Source: Actinoplanes sp. SE50/110
GTDB taxonomy: Bacteria > Actinomycetota > Actinomycetes > Mycobacteriales > Micromonosporaceae
Assembly (NCBI RefSeq): GCF_900119315.1
Contig: NZ_LT827010.1
Coordinates: 1,534,001-1,598,000 of the forward strand
DNA: 64,000 bases
Direction: 5' to 3'
Shown here: in pieces, positions 36,298 through 44,924 of the stretch
Position numbering within the stretch: the stretch's first letter is position 1
Layout: every line of letters begins with the position of its first letter
Position numbers and translations under genes: made by a program
Notes under the pieces: model-generated
Database searches by the model: none
The model's input: only the letters and a program-made list of their open reading frames with translations
Told to the model about the DNA's origin: nothing

Positions 36298-36348
36298 ATG
36301 TTCAGCACCGTCAGCTCGCGACGCCGCCGTCTCCACGGCCGCCGCTGA
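36298..36348 (+). CDS. Arg-rich leader peptide upstream of argS
   Basis: A 16-codon reading frame: MFSTVSSRRRRLHGRR. Six of the last nine codons are Arg, including four in a row (cga-cgc-cgc-cgt). It starts right after a TATAGT -10 and is followed by strong hairpins before argS. Such a peptide would make ribosomes pause when charged tRNA-Arg is short, the basis of amino-acid attenuation. The regulation is inferred from composition and position. Confidence 0.65.
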   Translation: MFSTVSSRRRRLHGRR

Positions 36349-36361
36349 CTTGTGCCTACCT

Positions 36362-36434
36362 CCGGCGGGTCGATCCCGCCGGTTGCGCAGAGGCTCGCCG
36401 GTCGACCCGCTTCGTCCGTACGAAGAAATCGGGT
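36362..36434 (+). promoter_or_regulatory. Candidate attenuator/translational sequestor of argS
   Basis: Hairpin A: CCGGCGGG (36362-36369)-tcgat-CCCGCCGG (36375-36382). Hairpin B: ACCCG-CTTCGT (36405-36415), loop ccgt, ACGAAG-aaat-CGGGT (36420-36434), which would cover the ribosome site and GTG of argS. The strand CGGGTCGATCC (36366-36376) can also pair with GGTCGACCCG (36400-36409, one bulge), which disrupts both A and B. Mutually exclusive folds of this kind are typical of attenuators. No U-tract follows A. Confidence 0.5.
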
Positions 36435-38085
36435 GTTGACCTTGAATCTCGAATCTCTCCTGCATGATCGGCTCGCGCCCGCGCTGGCGGCGGTCGCCGG
36501 CCACCCGGTCGATCCGGCGGTGCGGGCGTCGCCGCACGCCGACTTCCAGTCCGGGGCGCCGCTGGCGCTGGCCCGGGAACTGGGCCGGGCGCCGCGGGAC
36601 ATCGCCGCCGACGTCGCCGCCCGGGCCGATCTGGACGGGGTCGCGCGGATCGCGGTCTCCGGGCCCGGCTTCCTCAACCTGACCGTTTCTGACAGCCTGC
36701 TGACCGACGCGTTGCAGACCGTTGGCGCGGATGCCCGGCTGGGGGTTCCGCCGGCCGCGGCGCCGGTACGGGTGGTGGTCGACTACTCCGGGCCGAACGT
36801 GGCCAAGGAGATGCACGTCGGCCACCTGCGGTCGACCATCATCGGTGACGCCCTGGCCCGGATGCTGCAGTGGCTGGGGCACGACGTGGTGCGGGTCAAT
36901 CACCTCGGCGACTGGGGCACCCCGTTCGGGATGCTGGTCGAGCACCTGGTCGACCGGGGCGGTGCGGCCGATCATTCGATCGGTGACCTGACCGCTTTCT
37001 ATCAGTCGGCCCGGGTTAAGTTCGACACCGATGACGACTTCCGGACGCGGGCCCGGCGGCGGGTGGTGGCGCTGCAGACCGGCGATCCGCTCTCCCGGGA
37101 CCTGTGGCGGACCCTGGTGGCGCAGTCCGAGCGGTACTTCCTGGACGTCTATGCCCGGCTGGGGATCACGCTCGGTCCGGACGACTTCGCCGGCGAGAGC
37201 CGGTATCAGGGCGATCTCGACGACGTCGTGGCCGAGCTGGAGGTCAAGGGCCTGCTGGCGGAGAGCGACGGCGCGCTCTGCGCGTTCCCGGCGGGCTTCA
37301 CCGGGCGCGACGGCGACCCGCTGCCGCTGATCGTGCGCAAGGCCGACGGAGGGTACGGCTACGCCGCCACCGACCTGGCCGCGATCCGGTACCGGGCCGG
37401 GAAGCTGGGCGCGCGGCGGATGCTCTACGTGGTGGGCGCGCCGCAGCGGACCCACTTCGAGATGGTCTTCGCGGTGGCGACGGCGGCCGGCTGGCTGCCG
37501 GCCGGGGTGACCGCCGAGCACATCGGGTTCGGCTCGATCCTGGGACCGGACGGCAAGATGCTCAAGACCCGGGTCGGTGACACGGTGAAGCTCGCCGCCC
37601 TGCTCGACGAGGCGGAGAGCCGGGCGTCCACGCCGGCCGTCGGGATCGGCGCGATCAAATACGCCGACCTGTCCGGGGACCGGCGCGGCGACTACGTCCT
37701 CGACTTCGACCGGATGCTCGCGATCACCGGGAACACCGGTCCGTACTTGCAGATGGCGTACGCCCGGGTGTGTTCGATCTTCCGGAAGACGACCGGCACG
37801 CCGGGGCCGGTGGCGGTGACCGAGCCGGCCGAGCGGGCCCTCGCGATGGCGTTGCTCGGCTTCGCCCCCGCCGTCACCGCCGCCGCCGAGCAGGCCGAAC
37901 CTCATCGGCTCGCGGTCTATCTGCACGATCTGGCCGCGGCATTCTCGGTCTTCTACGAGCGCTGCCCGGTCCTGCGGGCGCCCGACGGGCTGCGGGCCGG
38001 CCGGCTCGGTCTGGCCGACCTGACCGCGCGGACGCTGCGCACCGGATTGTTCCTGCTGGGCATCGAGACGCCGGAAGAGATTTGA
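36433..38085 (+). CDS. argS: Arginyl-tRNA synthetase
   Basis: A 550-residue class I synthetase that charges tRNA-Arg. The additional N-terminal domain (about 1-105) precedes the catalytic core, whose HIGH-type motif is H-V-G-H (His near 128, in KEMHVGHLRSTIIGD). The KMSK-type loop is KMLKTRVGD, where the third position is Leu, common in bacterial ArgRS. The DALR anticodon-binding domain (about 430-550) ends LGIETPEEI. Start choice among GTG 36433, TTG 36436 and TTG 36442 is uncertain; GTG gives the expected length. It is probably regulated by the upstream Arg leader. Confidence 0.93.
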   Translation: MLTLNLESLLHDRLAPALAAVAGHPVDPAVRASPHADFQSGAPLALARELGRAPRDIAADVAARADLDGVARIAVSGPGFLNLTVSDSLLTDALQTVGADARLGVPPAAAPVRVVVDYSGPNVAKEMHVGHLRSTIIGDALARMLQWLGHDVVRVNHLGDWGTPFGMLVEHLVDRGGAADHSIGDLTAFYQSARVKFDTDDDFRTRARRRVVALQTGDPLSRDLWRTLVAQSERYFLDVYARLGITLGPDDFAGESRYQGDLDDVVAELEVKGLLAESDGALCAFPAGFTGRDGDPLPLIVRKADGGYGYAATDLAAIRYRAGKLGARRMLYVVGAPQRTHFEMVFAVATAAGWLPAGVTAEHIGFGSILGPDGKMLKTRVGDTVKLAALLDEAESRASTPAVGIGAIKYADLSGDRRGDYVLDFDRMLAITGNTGPYLQMAYARVCSIFRKTTGTPGPVAVTEPAERALAMALLGFAPAVTAAAEQAEPHRLAVYLHDLAAAFSVFYERCPVLRAPDGLRAGRLGLADLTARTLRTGLFLLGIETPEEI

Positions 38086-38205
38086 TCAATCTTGACAGTC
38101 GTGCAACCTGCCGTTGATCGACCGATGTGCTGATCGGCCGTTAGGGTGCTGTGGTTGCGCCGCCCACGAGGCGACGCGTATCGAGACATCCGCGAAAGGT
38201 TCGCA

Positions 38206-40011
38206 ATGACGCTTCCCAACGGCGTATCGCGTCGTGGTGTGCTGGCCGTCTCCGCGGCCGCCGCCGCGGCGCCGCTGGCGCTCACCGGTCCGGCCCAGGC
38301 CCACGGCAAGGGGCACGACCCGAAGCCGCCGAAGGCCCCGGAGACGTTCCACCTCACCGTGCTCGGCACCTCCGACCTGCACGGCAACGTCTACAACTGG
38401 GACTACTACAAGGACGCGGAGTACGACGACGCCGCGCACAACGACGTCGGCATCGCCAAGGCCGCCGCGCTGATCAACAAGCTGCGCGCCGAGGCGGCCG
38501 GCGCCACCCTGGTGCTCGACGCCGGCGACACCATCCAGGGCACGCCGCTGGCCACGTACTACGCCAAGCAGGAGCCGATCACCGAGACCGGTGAGCGGCA
38601 CCCGATGGCCAAGTCGATGAACGTGCTGCACTACGACGCCGTCACGCTGGGCAACCACGAGTTCAACTACGGCCTGCCGCTGCTGAACCTGTGGATCCGT
38701 CAGCTGGGCTTCCCGGCCCTGGCCGCCAACGCGGTGAGCGCCAAGACCGGTCGGCCGGCGTTCACCCCGTACATCATCAAGAAGGTCTCGCTCGGCAAGC
38801 ACGCGCCCACGCTGCGGGTCGGCATCCTGGGTCTGACCAACCCGGGCGTGGCGATCTGGGACAAGGGCAACGTCGAGGGCAAGCTGAAGTTCCTCGGCAT
38901 GGTGGAGACCGCCGCGAAGTGGGTGCCGATCATCCGGCACCGCGGCGCCGACATCGTGATCGTGGTGGCGCACGGCGGCGACAGCGGTACCTCCAGCTAC
39001 GGCCCGGAGCTGCCGAACGAGAACCCGGTGCAGCTGATCGCCCAGCAGGTGCCGGGGATCGACGCGATCCTGTTCGGGCATGCGCACCTGGAGATCGCGC
39101 AGCGGTTCGTCACCAACACGGCGACCGGCGCGCAGGTGCTCACCTCGGAGCCGTCCAAGTGGGGCCAGCGGCTCACCAGGATGGACTTCGAGCTGGTCCG
39201 CGAGCACGGCTGCTGGAAGATCACCAGCAAGGCGTCGGCCACGCTGAACACCAACACGGTCGAGGCCGACCCGAAGGTGCTGGCCGTGGTGAAGAGCCAG
39301 CACGCCAAGACGGTCGCGTACGTCAACCAGATCGTCGCCGCGTCGACCGCGGAGCTGTCCGCCGCCACCTCGCGGTACGAGGACACCGCGATCCTGGACT
39401 ACATCAACAAGGTGCAGACCGACGAGGTGACCAAGGCGCTGGCCGGCACGTCGTACGCCAATCTGCCGGTGCTCTCGATCGCCGCGCCGTTCAGCCGGAC
39501 CGCGGTGTTCCCGAAGGGCGATGTCAAGATCAAGGACCTCGCGGGGCTCTACATCTACGACAACACCCTGGAAGCGGTCGTACTGACCGGCGCCGAGGTG
39601 AAGGCGTACCTGGAGTACTCCGCCAAGTTCTTCAAGACGCTCGCCGTCGGTGCGCCGGTCGACCCGGCGACCATCAGCGACAGCACGATCCCGGACTACA
39701 ACTACGACATCCTCTCCGGGGTCGACTACGACATCGACATCAGCAAGCCGATCGGCAGCCGGATCACCCGACTGCAGATCGCCGGCGTCGACGTCGCGGC
39801 CGACGCCCAGTTCGTGGTCGCGGTGAACAACTACCGCCGGTCGGGCGGCGGCAACTTCCCGGGCATCGTGAAGACCCAGGTCTACAACGAGCAGAAGGAG
39901 ATCCGCCAGCTGCTGATCGACTGGGCGCAGGCCAAGGGCAAGATCGACCCGGCCGACTTCTTCGTGAAGAACTGGCAGCTGGTCCGCGAGGGCGTGCCGG
40001 TCACTTTCTGA
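38206..40011 (+). CDS. Secreted bifunctional metallophosphatase/5'-nucleotidase
   Basis: A 601-residue protein with a twin-arginine signal (SRRGVL, residues 8-13) and cleavage near AQAHG. The N-terminal metallophosphoesterase domain contains SDLHGN, DAGDTIQG, LGNHEFNYG and GHAH, the standard di-metal ligands. The C-terminal 5'-nucleotidase domain (about 390-601) binds the base. The family hydrolyses extracellular nucleotides, UDP-sugars or 2',3'-cyclic nucleotides to recover phosphate and nucleosides. The ATG has a good ribosome site (gaaagg). It overlaps the convergent membrane protein gene by 11 bases. Confidence 0.9.
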   Translation: MTLPNGVSRRGVLAVSAAAAAAPLALTGPAQAHGKGHDPKPPKAPETFHLTVLGTSDLHGNVYNWDYYKDAEYDDAAHNDVGIAKAAALINKLRAEAAGATLVLDAGDTIQGTPLATYYAKQEPITETGERHPMAKSMNVLHYDAVTLGNHEFNYGLPLLNLWIRQLGFPALAANAVSAKTGRPAFTPYIIKKVSLGKHAPTLRVGILGLTNPGVAIWDKGNVEGKLKFLGMVETAAKWVPIIRHRGADIVIVVAHGGDSGTSSYGPELPNENPVQLIAQQVPGIDAILFGHAHLEIAQRFVTNTATGAQVLTSEPSKWGQRLTRMDFELVREHGCWKITSKASATLNTNTVEADPKVLAVVKSQHAKTVAYVNQIVAASTAELSAATSRYEDTAILDYINKVQTDEVTKALAGTSYANLPVLSIAAPFSRTAVFPKGDVKIKDLAGLYIYDNTLEAVVLTGAEVKAYLEYSAKFFKTLAVGAPVDPATISDSTIPDYNYDILSGVDYDIDISKPIGSRITRLQIAGVDVAADAQFVVAVNNYRRSGGGNFPGIVKTQVYNEQKEIRQLLIDWAQAKGKIDPADFFVKNWQLVREGVPVTF

Positions 40012-40633
40012 ACGTCCAGTTGCCGCGGATGTCCGCGGTGATCCGCATCGAGGCGGACCGCCCGTCGGTCAACTGGAACGAGCAGACGTAGACCCGCAGG
40101 CTGTCGGCGCCACGGTCGCCGTCCGGCACACAACCGCCGGACTTGACCGTGGTGCCGACCGCCGCCTCCACCCGGCCGTCGCCGAGCACCTTGGCCTGCA
40201 CCGCGGCGGTCGCCCGGTCCTCCACGTGGTGCCGGTAGGCCGGCACCGCCACGTCGGCGACCAGCACCGACCAGAACGCCGCTCCGGCCGCCGCGGTGAG
40301 CAGGAAGGCGATCCAGTACGGGGCACGCGGCCGCCCGTACGCCCTGGCCCGACCCGCGCGCCGCATGGCCGACACCACGCCCAGCACGCTCAGGAGGAAC
40401 GTCCAGGCCACCACCGGGCGCCAGGACGGCGCCTCCGGCCGGGCCTCACCCAGCACCGCGTGCGGGAACCGGACCAGTAGCGCGCCGTGCTTGTTCTCCG
40501 GGGACCCGTACGGCGGAACGGTGCCCCCGAACGGTGGCACGACGAACTCGACGGTCTCCGCCGCCTCCACGGCATTCTCATTCGCCCACGGCGGCGAAAC
40601 GAGGTGATCGTGATGCGACGTCTGGATGGTCAT
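40001..40633 (-). CDS. Two-TM membrane protein, unknown function
   Basis: A 210-residue protein. The N-terminal 70 residues are hydrophilic and Pro-rich. Two TM segments follow (about 74-92, VVAWTFLLSVLGVVSA; about 107-128, YWIAFLLTAAAGAAFWSVLVA). A C-terminal exposed domain of about 80 residues has a cysteine pair (GGCVPDG, YVCSF). The start was set at MTIQTSHH, which is preceded by gggaggccg. It converges on the 5'-nucleotidase gene with an 11-base overlap. I do not recognise the family; the C-terminal domain resembles a small secreted beta domain of the DUF4333 kind. Confidence 0.55.
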   Translation of the reverse strand: MTIQTSHHDHLVSPPWANENAVEAAETVEFVVPPFGGTVPPYGSPENKHGALLVRFPHAVLGEARPEAPSWRPVVAWTFLLSVLGVVSAMRRAGRARAYGRPRAPYWIAFLLTAAAGAAFWSVLVADVAVPAYRHHVEDRATAAVQAKVLGDGRVEAAVGTTVKSGGCVPDGDRGADSLRVYVCSFQLTDGRSASMRITADIRGNWTFRK

Positions 40634-40714
40634 CCTGCGGCCTCCCGGGTAGCGGCCCGGGTGCAATCTCCGGGCCACCCGCCTTCATCGGCCGGGGCCG
40701 GATTCAGTTGAGGA

Positions 40715-41572
40715 TTAGTTGCCCTCGGTTGCATTTCCGGTGCCGTCCAACGGCACCTGCATCTCGGTGAGCCACTCGGCGAGCTCCGGCGGGCAGTGCA
40801 GATAGACCTCCCGCGCGTAACCCGGCGGGACCGGGCGGAACCCGTTGTCCTCGATCCACGCGGCGATCCGTCCACCGGTGCGGAACGCTTCCGCCATCGG
40901 GCCCCGGTGCACCGCGGCGGCCACCCGGACCGGCGGCAGCGTCACCACGTCGAAACCGGCCGCGCCGACCTCGGCGTCGCCGATCGGGAACGCCGCGTGC
41001 ACCGTGATCGTCTCGTCCTCGGGACCGGTCGGCGCGGGCCGGTAGTACGCGATCGGTGAGCCGGTCATCGCGACCCCCGCCTGCTCCATCAGCTGCAGCA
41101 GGCGAGGGTAGAGCGGGGACAGGTTCTCGCTGATCGACGAGGGGTGGTCGTAACCCAGCGCGGTGGCGGACAACGCCGCCACACGCAACGCCGGGACCTG
41201 CTTCAGGATGACGTCCGTGGTGTCCATGTGACCCTCCGACTCGACCATCCGGAGACGCGCGTCGACCAGGGCCAGGCGGGCGTTGTCCCGCTCCAGTTGG
41301 GCGGCCAGCTCGGCGCGCCGCAGCCGCAGCATCCCGCGCAGCTCACCGACGTCGACCTTCTCCTCGATCATCGACTGGACCTGCTGCAGGCTGAAGCCGA
41401 GGTCCTTGAGGGCGAGGATCCGGTTGAGCCGCAACAGCTGCTCCGCGGTGTAGAAGCGGTAGCCGCTGTGCGGGTCGACGCGGGCGGGTGGCAGCAGACC
41501 GATGGCGTCGTAGTGGCGCAGCATCCGCACCGACACCCGGCCCAGGCCGGCGAAGTCTCCGATACTCAACAT
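40715..41572 (-). CDS. MerR-family regulator with GyrI-like effector domain
   Basis: A 285-residue regulator. Residues 1-70 form the MerR winged helix (LSIGDFAGLGRVSVRMLRHYDAIGLLPPARVDPHSGYRFY). The dimerisation coiled coil lies at about 75-115, and the GyrI-like/AraC-effector-binding domain at about 125-285 (VAALSATALGYDHP, then YCPP-type end YLHCPPELAEWL). The group, like TipA and BmrR, senses hydrophobic drugs or small ligands and activates an efflux or detoxification gene. No such target is adjacent; autoregulation is likely. Confidence 0.88.
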   Translation of the reverse strand: MLSIGDFAGLGRVSVRMLRHYDAIGLLPPARVDPHSGYRFYTAEQLLRLNRILALKDLGFSLQQVQSMIEEKVDVGELRGMLRLRRAELAAQLERDNARLALVDARLRMVESEGHMDTTDVILKQVPALRVAALSATALGYDHPSSISENLSPLYPRLLQLMEQAGVAMTGSPIAYYRPAPTGPEDETITVHAAFPIGDAEVGAAGFDVVTLPPVRVAAAVHRGPMAEAFRTGGRIAAWIEDNGFRPVPPGYAREVYLHCPPELAEWLTEMQVPLDGTGNATEGN

Positions 41573-41619
41573 GACCGCTTCACCATCCCGTCTGACACGG
41601 TGTGAGAGTCAACCGCGCC

Positions 41620-43020
41620 CTACTGCGAGCCGGCCGCCGGACCGGTGGTGGTGGTCGTGGCGGTGGGCGTCGTCGTGGTCGGATCATCCGGCGGCGGGGA
41701 GGAGACCGGCGGTTTCGACGACGGCGGGGCGCTGGTCGGGCCGGCGCTGGCCGGCGCCGACGAGGCCGGGGCGGAGACCGACGTGCTCGACACCGGTGCC
41801 TTGGTGTGCCGGGCCGACGGCTTGTGGGTCGGCTCGGCCGCCGACGGGCCGTTGGTCACCTGGTCGAACGGCTGCTCGACGGTCTGGCTGATGCCCGGCT
41901 TCTGATCCTTCTTACCGCCGGTGTTCGCGTCCGCCTTCTCCCCGTTGCCGCTCAGTGCGAACGCCACGCCCAGCCCGCCGGCCAGCACGAACAGCGCGAT
42001 CACGGCGACCATCAGGCCCCGCTGGGTGTGCCAGCCGGAGGCGACCGGCTCGGGGGCCGGCATCGGCGGCGGCGCCGGCGACATGCGCGGGCGGGTCATC
42101 GCGTAGGTGGGCGCCGCCGGCGGCGGGCTCACCGGGATCGGGCTGCGCGGCGCGATCATCGCAGTGCCGGTCAGCCGTTTCCAGTCCTGCGGGGTGCCGA
42201 CCGCGGCGTAGGCCGCCTCGGCGAACTCGGCGGCCGTGGCGAACCGGTCGGCCGGCTGCTTGGCCATCGCCCGGGCGATCAGCTCCCGGACCTCGAACGG
42301 CACGTGGTCGGGCAGCGGGTCGGGCTCGTCCTCCAGGTGGCGCAGGGCCACCTGGAGCGCGTTGTCACCGTCGAACGGGGGGCGGCCGGCGATGCAGTGG
42401 TACGCCACGGCGCCCAGCGCGTAGACATCCGTGCCGGGCGTGAGGTTGCCTTTCGCCACCTGCTCGGGGGCCATGTAGAGGGCTGTGCCGACGATCGCGT
42501 TCAGCCCGGTCATGCTGGTCATCGCGTTCGACCGGGCGACGCCGAAGTCGATCAGGATGACCGCGCCGGTCGGTTTCACGATCAGGTTGCCCGGTTTGAT
42601 GTCGCGGTGCACGATGCCGACCTCGTGGGCGGCGTGCAGCGCGTCGGCCGCCTGCGCCACGATCGACAGCGTCTCGGCCACCGGGATCGGGCCCTGCTTC
42701 ACCCGGACGGACAGCGGCTCGCCCTCGACGAACGCCATCACCAGATAGGCCACGGTCTCCGAACCGCCGGAGTCACCGGCCTCGGCGTAGTCGTAGACCT
42801 CGACCACGCCCGGGTGCCGGAACGCGGCCATCATCCGGGCCTCGCCGTAGAACCGGGCGGCGAACTCCGGGTCGTCCAGCATCGCGGTGCGCAGCACCTT
42901 CACCGCGACGACCCGGCCCAGCACCTTGTCGGTGCCACGCCACACGTCACCCATGCCACCGGTGGCGATCCGCTCGTCCAACCGGTAGCGGTTGTCCAGG
43001 ATGTGTCCCGCACTGAGCAC
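41620..43020 (-). CDS. PknB-type serine/threonine protein kinase with one TM
   Basis: A 466-residue receptor-like kinase. The catalytic domain is at residues 10-275: Gly loop IATGGMGDVW, VAVKVLR (Lys), HRDIKPGN (about 137), IDFGVAR (about 157) and a Thr-rich activation loop AMTSMTGLNAIVGTA. A Pro-rich linker and a TM segment (about 331-352) follow, then a Ser/Thr/Pro-rich extracellular tail without PASTA repeats. It is a membrane signalling kinase that phosphorylates cytosolic substrates. Start is GTG with ribosome site agaagg. A phosphatase of the DSP type lies 7 kb away, but no PP2C or cell-division gene is nearby. Confidence 0.9.
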   Translation of the reverse strand: MLSAGHILDNRYRLDERIATGGMGDVWRGTDKVLGRVVAVKVLRTAMLDDPEFAARFYGEARMMAAFRHPGVVEVYDYAEAGDSGGSETVAYLVMAFVEGEPLSVRVKQGPIPVAETLSIVAQAADALHAAHEVGIVHRDIKPGNLIVKPTGAVILIDFGVARSNAMTSMTGLNAIVGTALYMAPEQVAKGNLTPGTDVYALGAVAYHCIAGRPPFDGDNALQVALRHLEDEPDPLPDHVPFEVRELIARAMAKQPADRFATAAEFAEAAYAAVGTPQDWKRLTGTAMIAPRSPIPVSPPPAAPTYAMTRPRMSPAPPPMPAPEPVASGWHTQRGLMVAVIALFVLAGGLGVAFALSGNGEKADANTGGKKDQKPGISQTVEQPFDQVTNGPSAAEPTHKPSARHTKAPVSSTSVSAPASSAPASAGPTSAPPSSKPPVSSPPPDDPTTTTPTATTTTTGPAAGSQ

Positions 43021-43120
43021 CAGGTGGACCTTCTCTAGATCGGGCGGCCGGGCCGCTGGGCAAGCTGTGAGTCAGCTTTGATCGTGGGCAACGCCGCTCA
43101 AGAGTACAGAGCCGGGCGGA

Positions 43121-43531
43121 TCAACGGGAGGCCAGCGGAGGCACCCGTCGCCCGGCCGCGGCATCCTCGATGAGCTGGGCGAGGCGGCGCTCCCGGGTGT
43201 CGGCGCGCCGGGCGCCGAGCACCCGGCGCGTGGCGGAGCGGCCATACGCCGCCGACTGTGCCCGGAACCACTCCCCGGCGGCGGGTGTGGCCTGGATCAA
43301 CGGGTCCGGGTGACGTCGAACACCACCGGGGCGGTCCGCTCGTATGAGTAGGCGCCGGTGAGGGCCTGCTCGATCGTCTCGGGGTGGCTGACACCGGACT
43401 CGGTGGCTGACACCGGACTCGCCGGCGCCCTTCTGCCAGTAGCCGACGAAGACCTCCGGCGCGGCCTCGTGGTGCTCCTCGAACCAGCCGCGCAGGGCGG
43501 CGGCGTCCGGGAAGAACTGCGGTTCGGCCAT
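43121..43531 (-). pseudogene. YdeI/OmpD-associated (bacteriocin protection) family remnant
   Basis: The N-terminus (FPDAAALRGWFEEHHEAAPEVFVGYWQKGAGESGVS) and the C-terminus (AAGEWFRAQSAAYGRSATRRVLGARRADTRERRLAQLIED) match the two ends of the YdeI family, which normally has about 190-200 residues. The central part with the GWID and TPRRP motifs is missing. Between them lies a perfect 19-base tandem duplication (43383-43420) that shifts the frame; the shifted frame reads HPETIEQALTGAYSY and then meets a stop. The gene is therefore truncated and frameshifted and probably dead. Confidence 0.7.
43383..43420. repeat. 19-bp tandem duplication within the YdeI-like pseudogene
   Basis: ggtggctgacaccggactc occurs at 43383-43401 and again at 43402-43420 with no difference. 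A 19-base insertion is +1 in frame and breaks the gene. Confidence 0.95.
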
Positions 43532-43595
43532 CGGAACAGGGTAGGGCGGCCGGACCCGGCCGCCCTACCCTGTTTTCCCGCCCGGCCGTGCCCGC

Positions 43596-44006
43596 CTACT
43601 TGTCGGCGGTGGGCGTCACCACGACCGCCGTCTCGGCCAGCTCCAGCTGCTCGTTCTCCGCCTCACGCTCCAGCGCGGCCCGGGTGGTGGTGGCTGCGGC
43701 CCAGCCGGCCGCCAGGCCCAGCAGGCCGATCGCGGCGAGCAGGCCCCACGGGCGACCCGGCTTGCGGCCGGCCAGCGCGTTGGCCGCGGCGGTGGCCCGC
43801 GACCTCGCCTCGTCGGCGACCCGGTGCCCCTGCTTGTTCACCTTGGCAGCCTTGCCGGCCGCCGCCTTCCGTCCCTGGCGGGCGGCCTTGCGAGCCTCAC
43901 CGGCCTGGTCCTTGGCGGTCTCGCCGGCGCTCGCCACGGCGGCCGACAGGTACTCCCAGGCCTGACCCGCGGTCCGTTCCGCCCGGTTCTTCCTCGTCGC
44001 GAACAT
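43596..44006 (-). CDS. Ala/Lys-rich coiled-coil protein with C-terminal TM
   Basis: A 136-residue protein. The first 85 residues form a long basic helix rich in Ala, Lys, Arg and Gln (ARKAARQGRKAAAGKAAKVN), resembling LEA/apolipoprotein-like or histone-H1-like helices. A single TM follows at about 88-108 (WGLLAAIGLLGLAAGWAAATTT), then an acidic tail. Similar small proteins of unknown role occur in many actinomycetes and may associate with the nucleoid or envelope. Start ATG has ribosome site aggaggt. Confidence 0.65.
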   Translation of the reverse strand: MFATRKNRAERTAGQAWEYLSAAVASAGETAKDQAGEARKAARQGRKAAAGKAAKVNKQGHRVADEARSRATAAANALAGRKPGRPWGLLAAIGLLGLAAGWAAATTTRAALEREAENEQLELAETAVVVTPTADK

Positions 44007-44319
44007 CCTCGGTTACCTCCTGCGCTCGCCCAACCCGCCGTCTCCTGTCCCCGGAGCGTCTCCTGCCCCGCTGCGGGAAACGGCAAACGTCGGGCCCGAC
44101 CTCATCACGTTTCGAAAACGATTTGACCGGCCGCAGTACTGTTGACCTCGCTCACACGGGCCACTCAGGTGTCTAACAGGTTCGGGGCCTAACCTTTCGG
44201 TCAGTTTCACCGAACCTTCCGGGGGTAGTCCATCCCGCCCTGCTCCAGGGTGGGCTGTGACGACCCGCGATACAGAGGAAAAACGCCCGGAACGATCCGG
44301 GCGGGTGGAGGGAAGAGGC

Positions 44320-44670
44320 GTGACGCTGTCGATAACGACGTCGACGCTGGCTGACGGCGCCGTCGAGGTGTCGCCGCGCGGCGAGATCGACGTCGAGAAC
44401 GCGTACGAGATCCGTGAGGCTGTCGCGGCCCAGCTGGCCGACGGCTCACCGGCCCGCATCGAGCTCAACATGCAGCACGTGACCTTCATCGACTCCGTGG
44501 GCATCAGCGCGCTCGTGGCGGCCTTCCAGCTCGCCGGGGTCGGCGGGGTCAAGGTCGTCGTCACCCATCCGAGCCGGTTCGCGCACCGGCAGCTGTGGGT
44601 GACCGGGCTGCTGGGTCTGTTCGGCAACCCGGCCCCGCACGAGGACGATGCGGCGCTCTCCGGCGCCTGA
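44320..44670 (+). CDS. STAS-domain anti-anti-sigma factor
   Basis: A 116-residue single STAS domain. The strand-helix motif FIDSVGISALVAAF contains the Ser that is phosphorylated by a partner anti-sigma kinase in SpoIIAA-like proteins. EVSPRGEIDVENA is the first conserved block. Unphosphorylated STAS proteins bind anti-sigma kinases and free a sigma factor. The cognate anti-sigma kinase is not adjacent. The GTG at 44320 follows gggaagaggc; an upstream GTG at 44257 would add 21 charged residues. It is followed by a hairpin with a T-run. Confidence 0.85.
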   Translation: MTLSITTSTLADGAVEVSPRGEIDVENAYEIREAVAAQLADGSPARIELNMQHVTFIDSVGISALVAAFQLAGVGGVKVVVTHPSRFAHRQLWVTGLLGLFGNPAPHEDDAALSGA

Positions 44671-44719
44671 CGTTCTGCTTCCTGGGACGCTGTGGGGTTG
44701 ATCACCCCGATACTTCTGG

Positions 44720-44753
44720 CCCGCGATCGGCTTCCGCCGGTCGCGGGCTTTTT
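44720..44753 (+). terminator. Intrinsic terminator after the STAS gene
   Basis: CCCGCGA (44720-44726) pairs with TCGCGGG (44741-44747), with an additional CGG/CCG pair inside; the stem is followed at once by ctttttct. It is one of the few hairpins in this window with a real U-tract. Confidence 0.75.
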
Positions 44754-44760
44754 CTCGGCC

Positions 44761-44921
44761 GATGAAGCGCACTACCGGGCTGACGCAGGGCACGGCCGGG
44801 TCGATGAGGCGCACCACCGGGCCGATGAAGCGCACCACCGGGCTGATGCAGGGACCACCGGGCTGATTGCAGTGCGCCACCAGGCTGATGCAGGGCAGGG
44901 CCGGCCAATGAAGCGCACCGC
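44761..44921. repeat. Degenerate 21-bp repeats (gatgaagcgcaccaccgggc)
   Basis: At least four imperfect copies of GATGAaGCGCACcaCCGGGC start at 44761, 44803, 44824 and 44908. Between them are shorter copies of ACCACCGGGCTGATGCAGGG. The array fills the gap between the STAS terminator and the surE stop. The short Pro/His-rich frame through it has no ribosome site and is not taken as a gene. Confidence 0.7.
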
Positions 44922-44924
44922 CGG

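Noticed and set aside
36298..36434. T-box riboswitch before argS
   Set aside because: No T-box sequence or specifier stem could be found; the Arg leader peptide explains the region better.
38092..38097. TTGACA as -35 of the 5'-nucleotidase gene
   Set aside because: No -10 element is found 16-18 bases downstream, so a promoter was not called.
43358..44176. A 272-codon plus frame over the YdeI remnant and the coiled-coil gene
   Set aside because: Antisense to two better supported features; no family motif.
44702..44908. Pro/His-rich repeat peptide on the minus strand
   Set aside because: It is a by-product of the 21-base DNA repeats, lacks a ribosome site and extends into the terminator.
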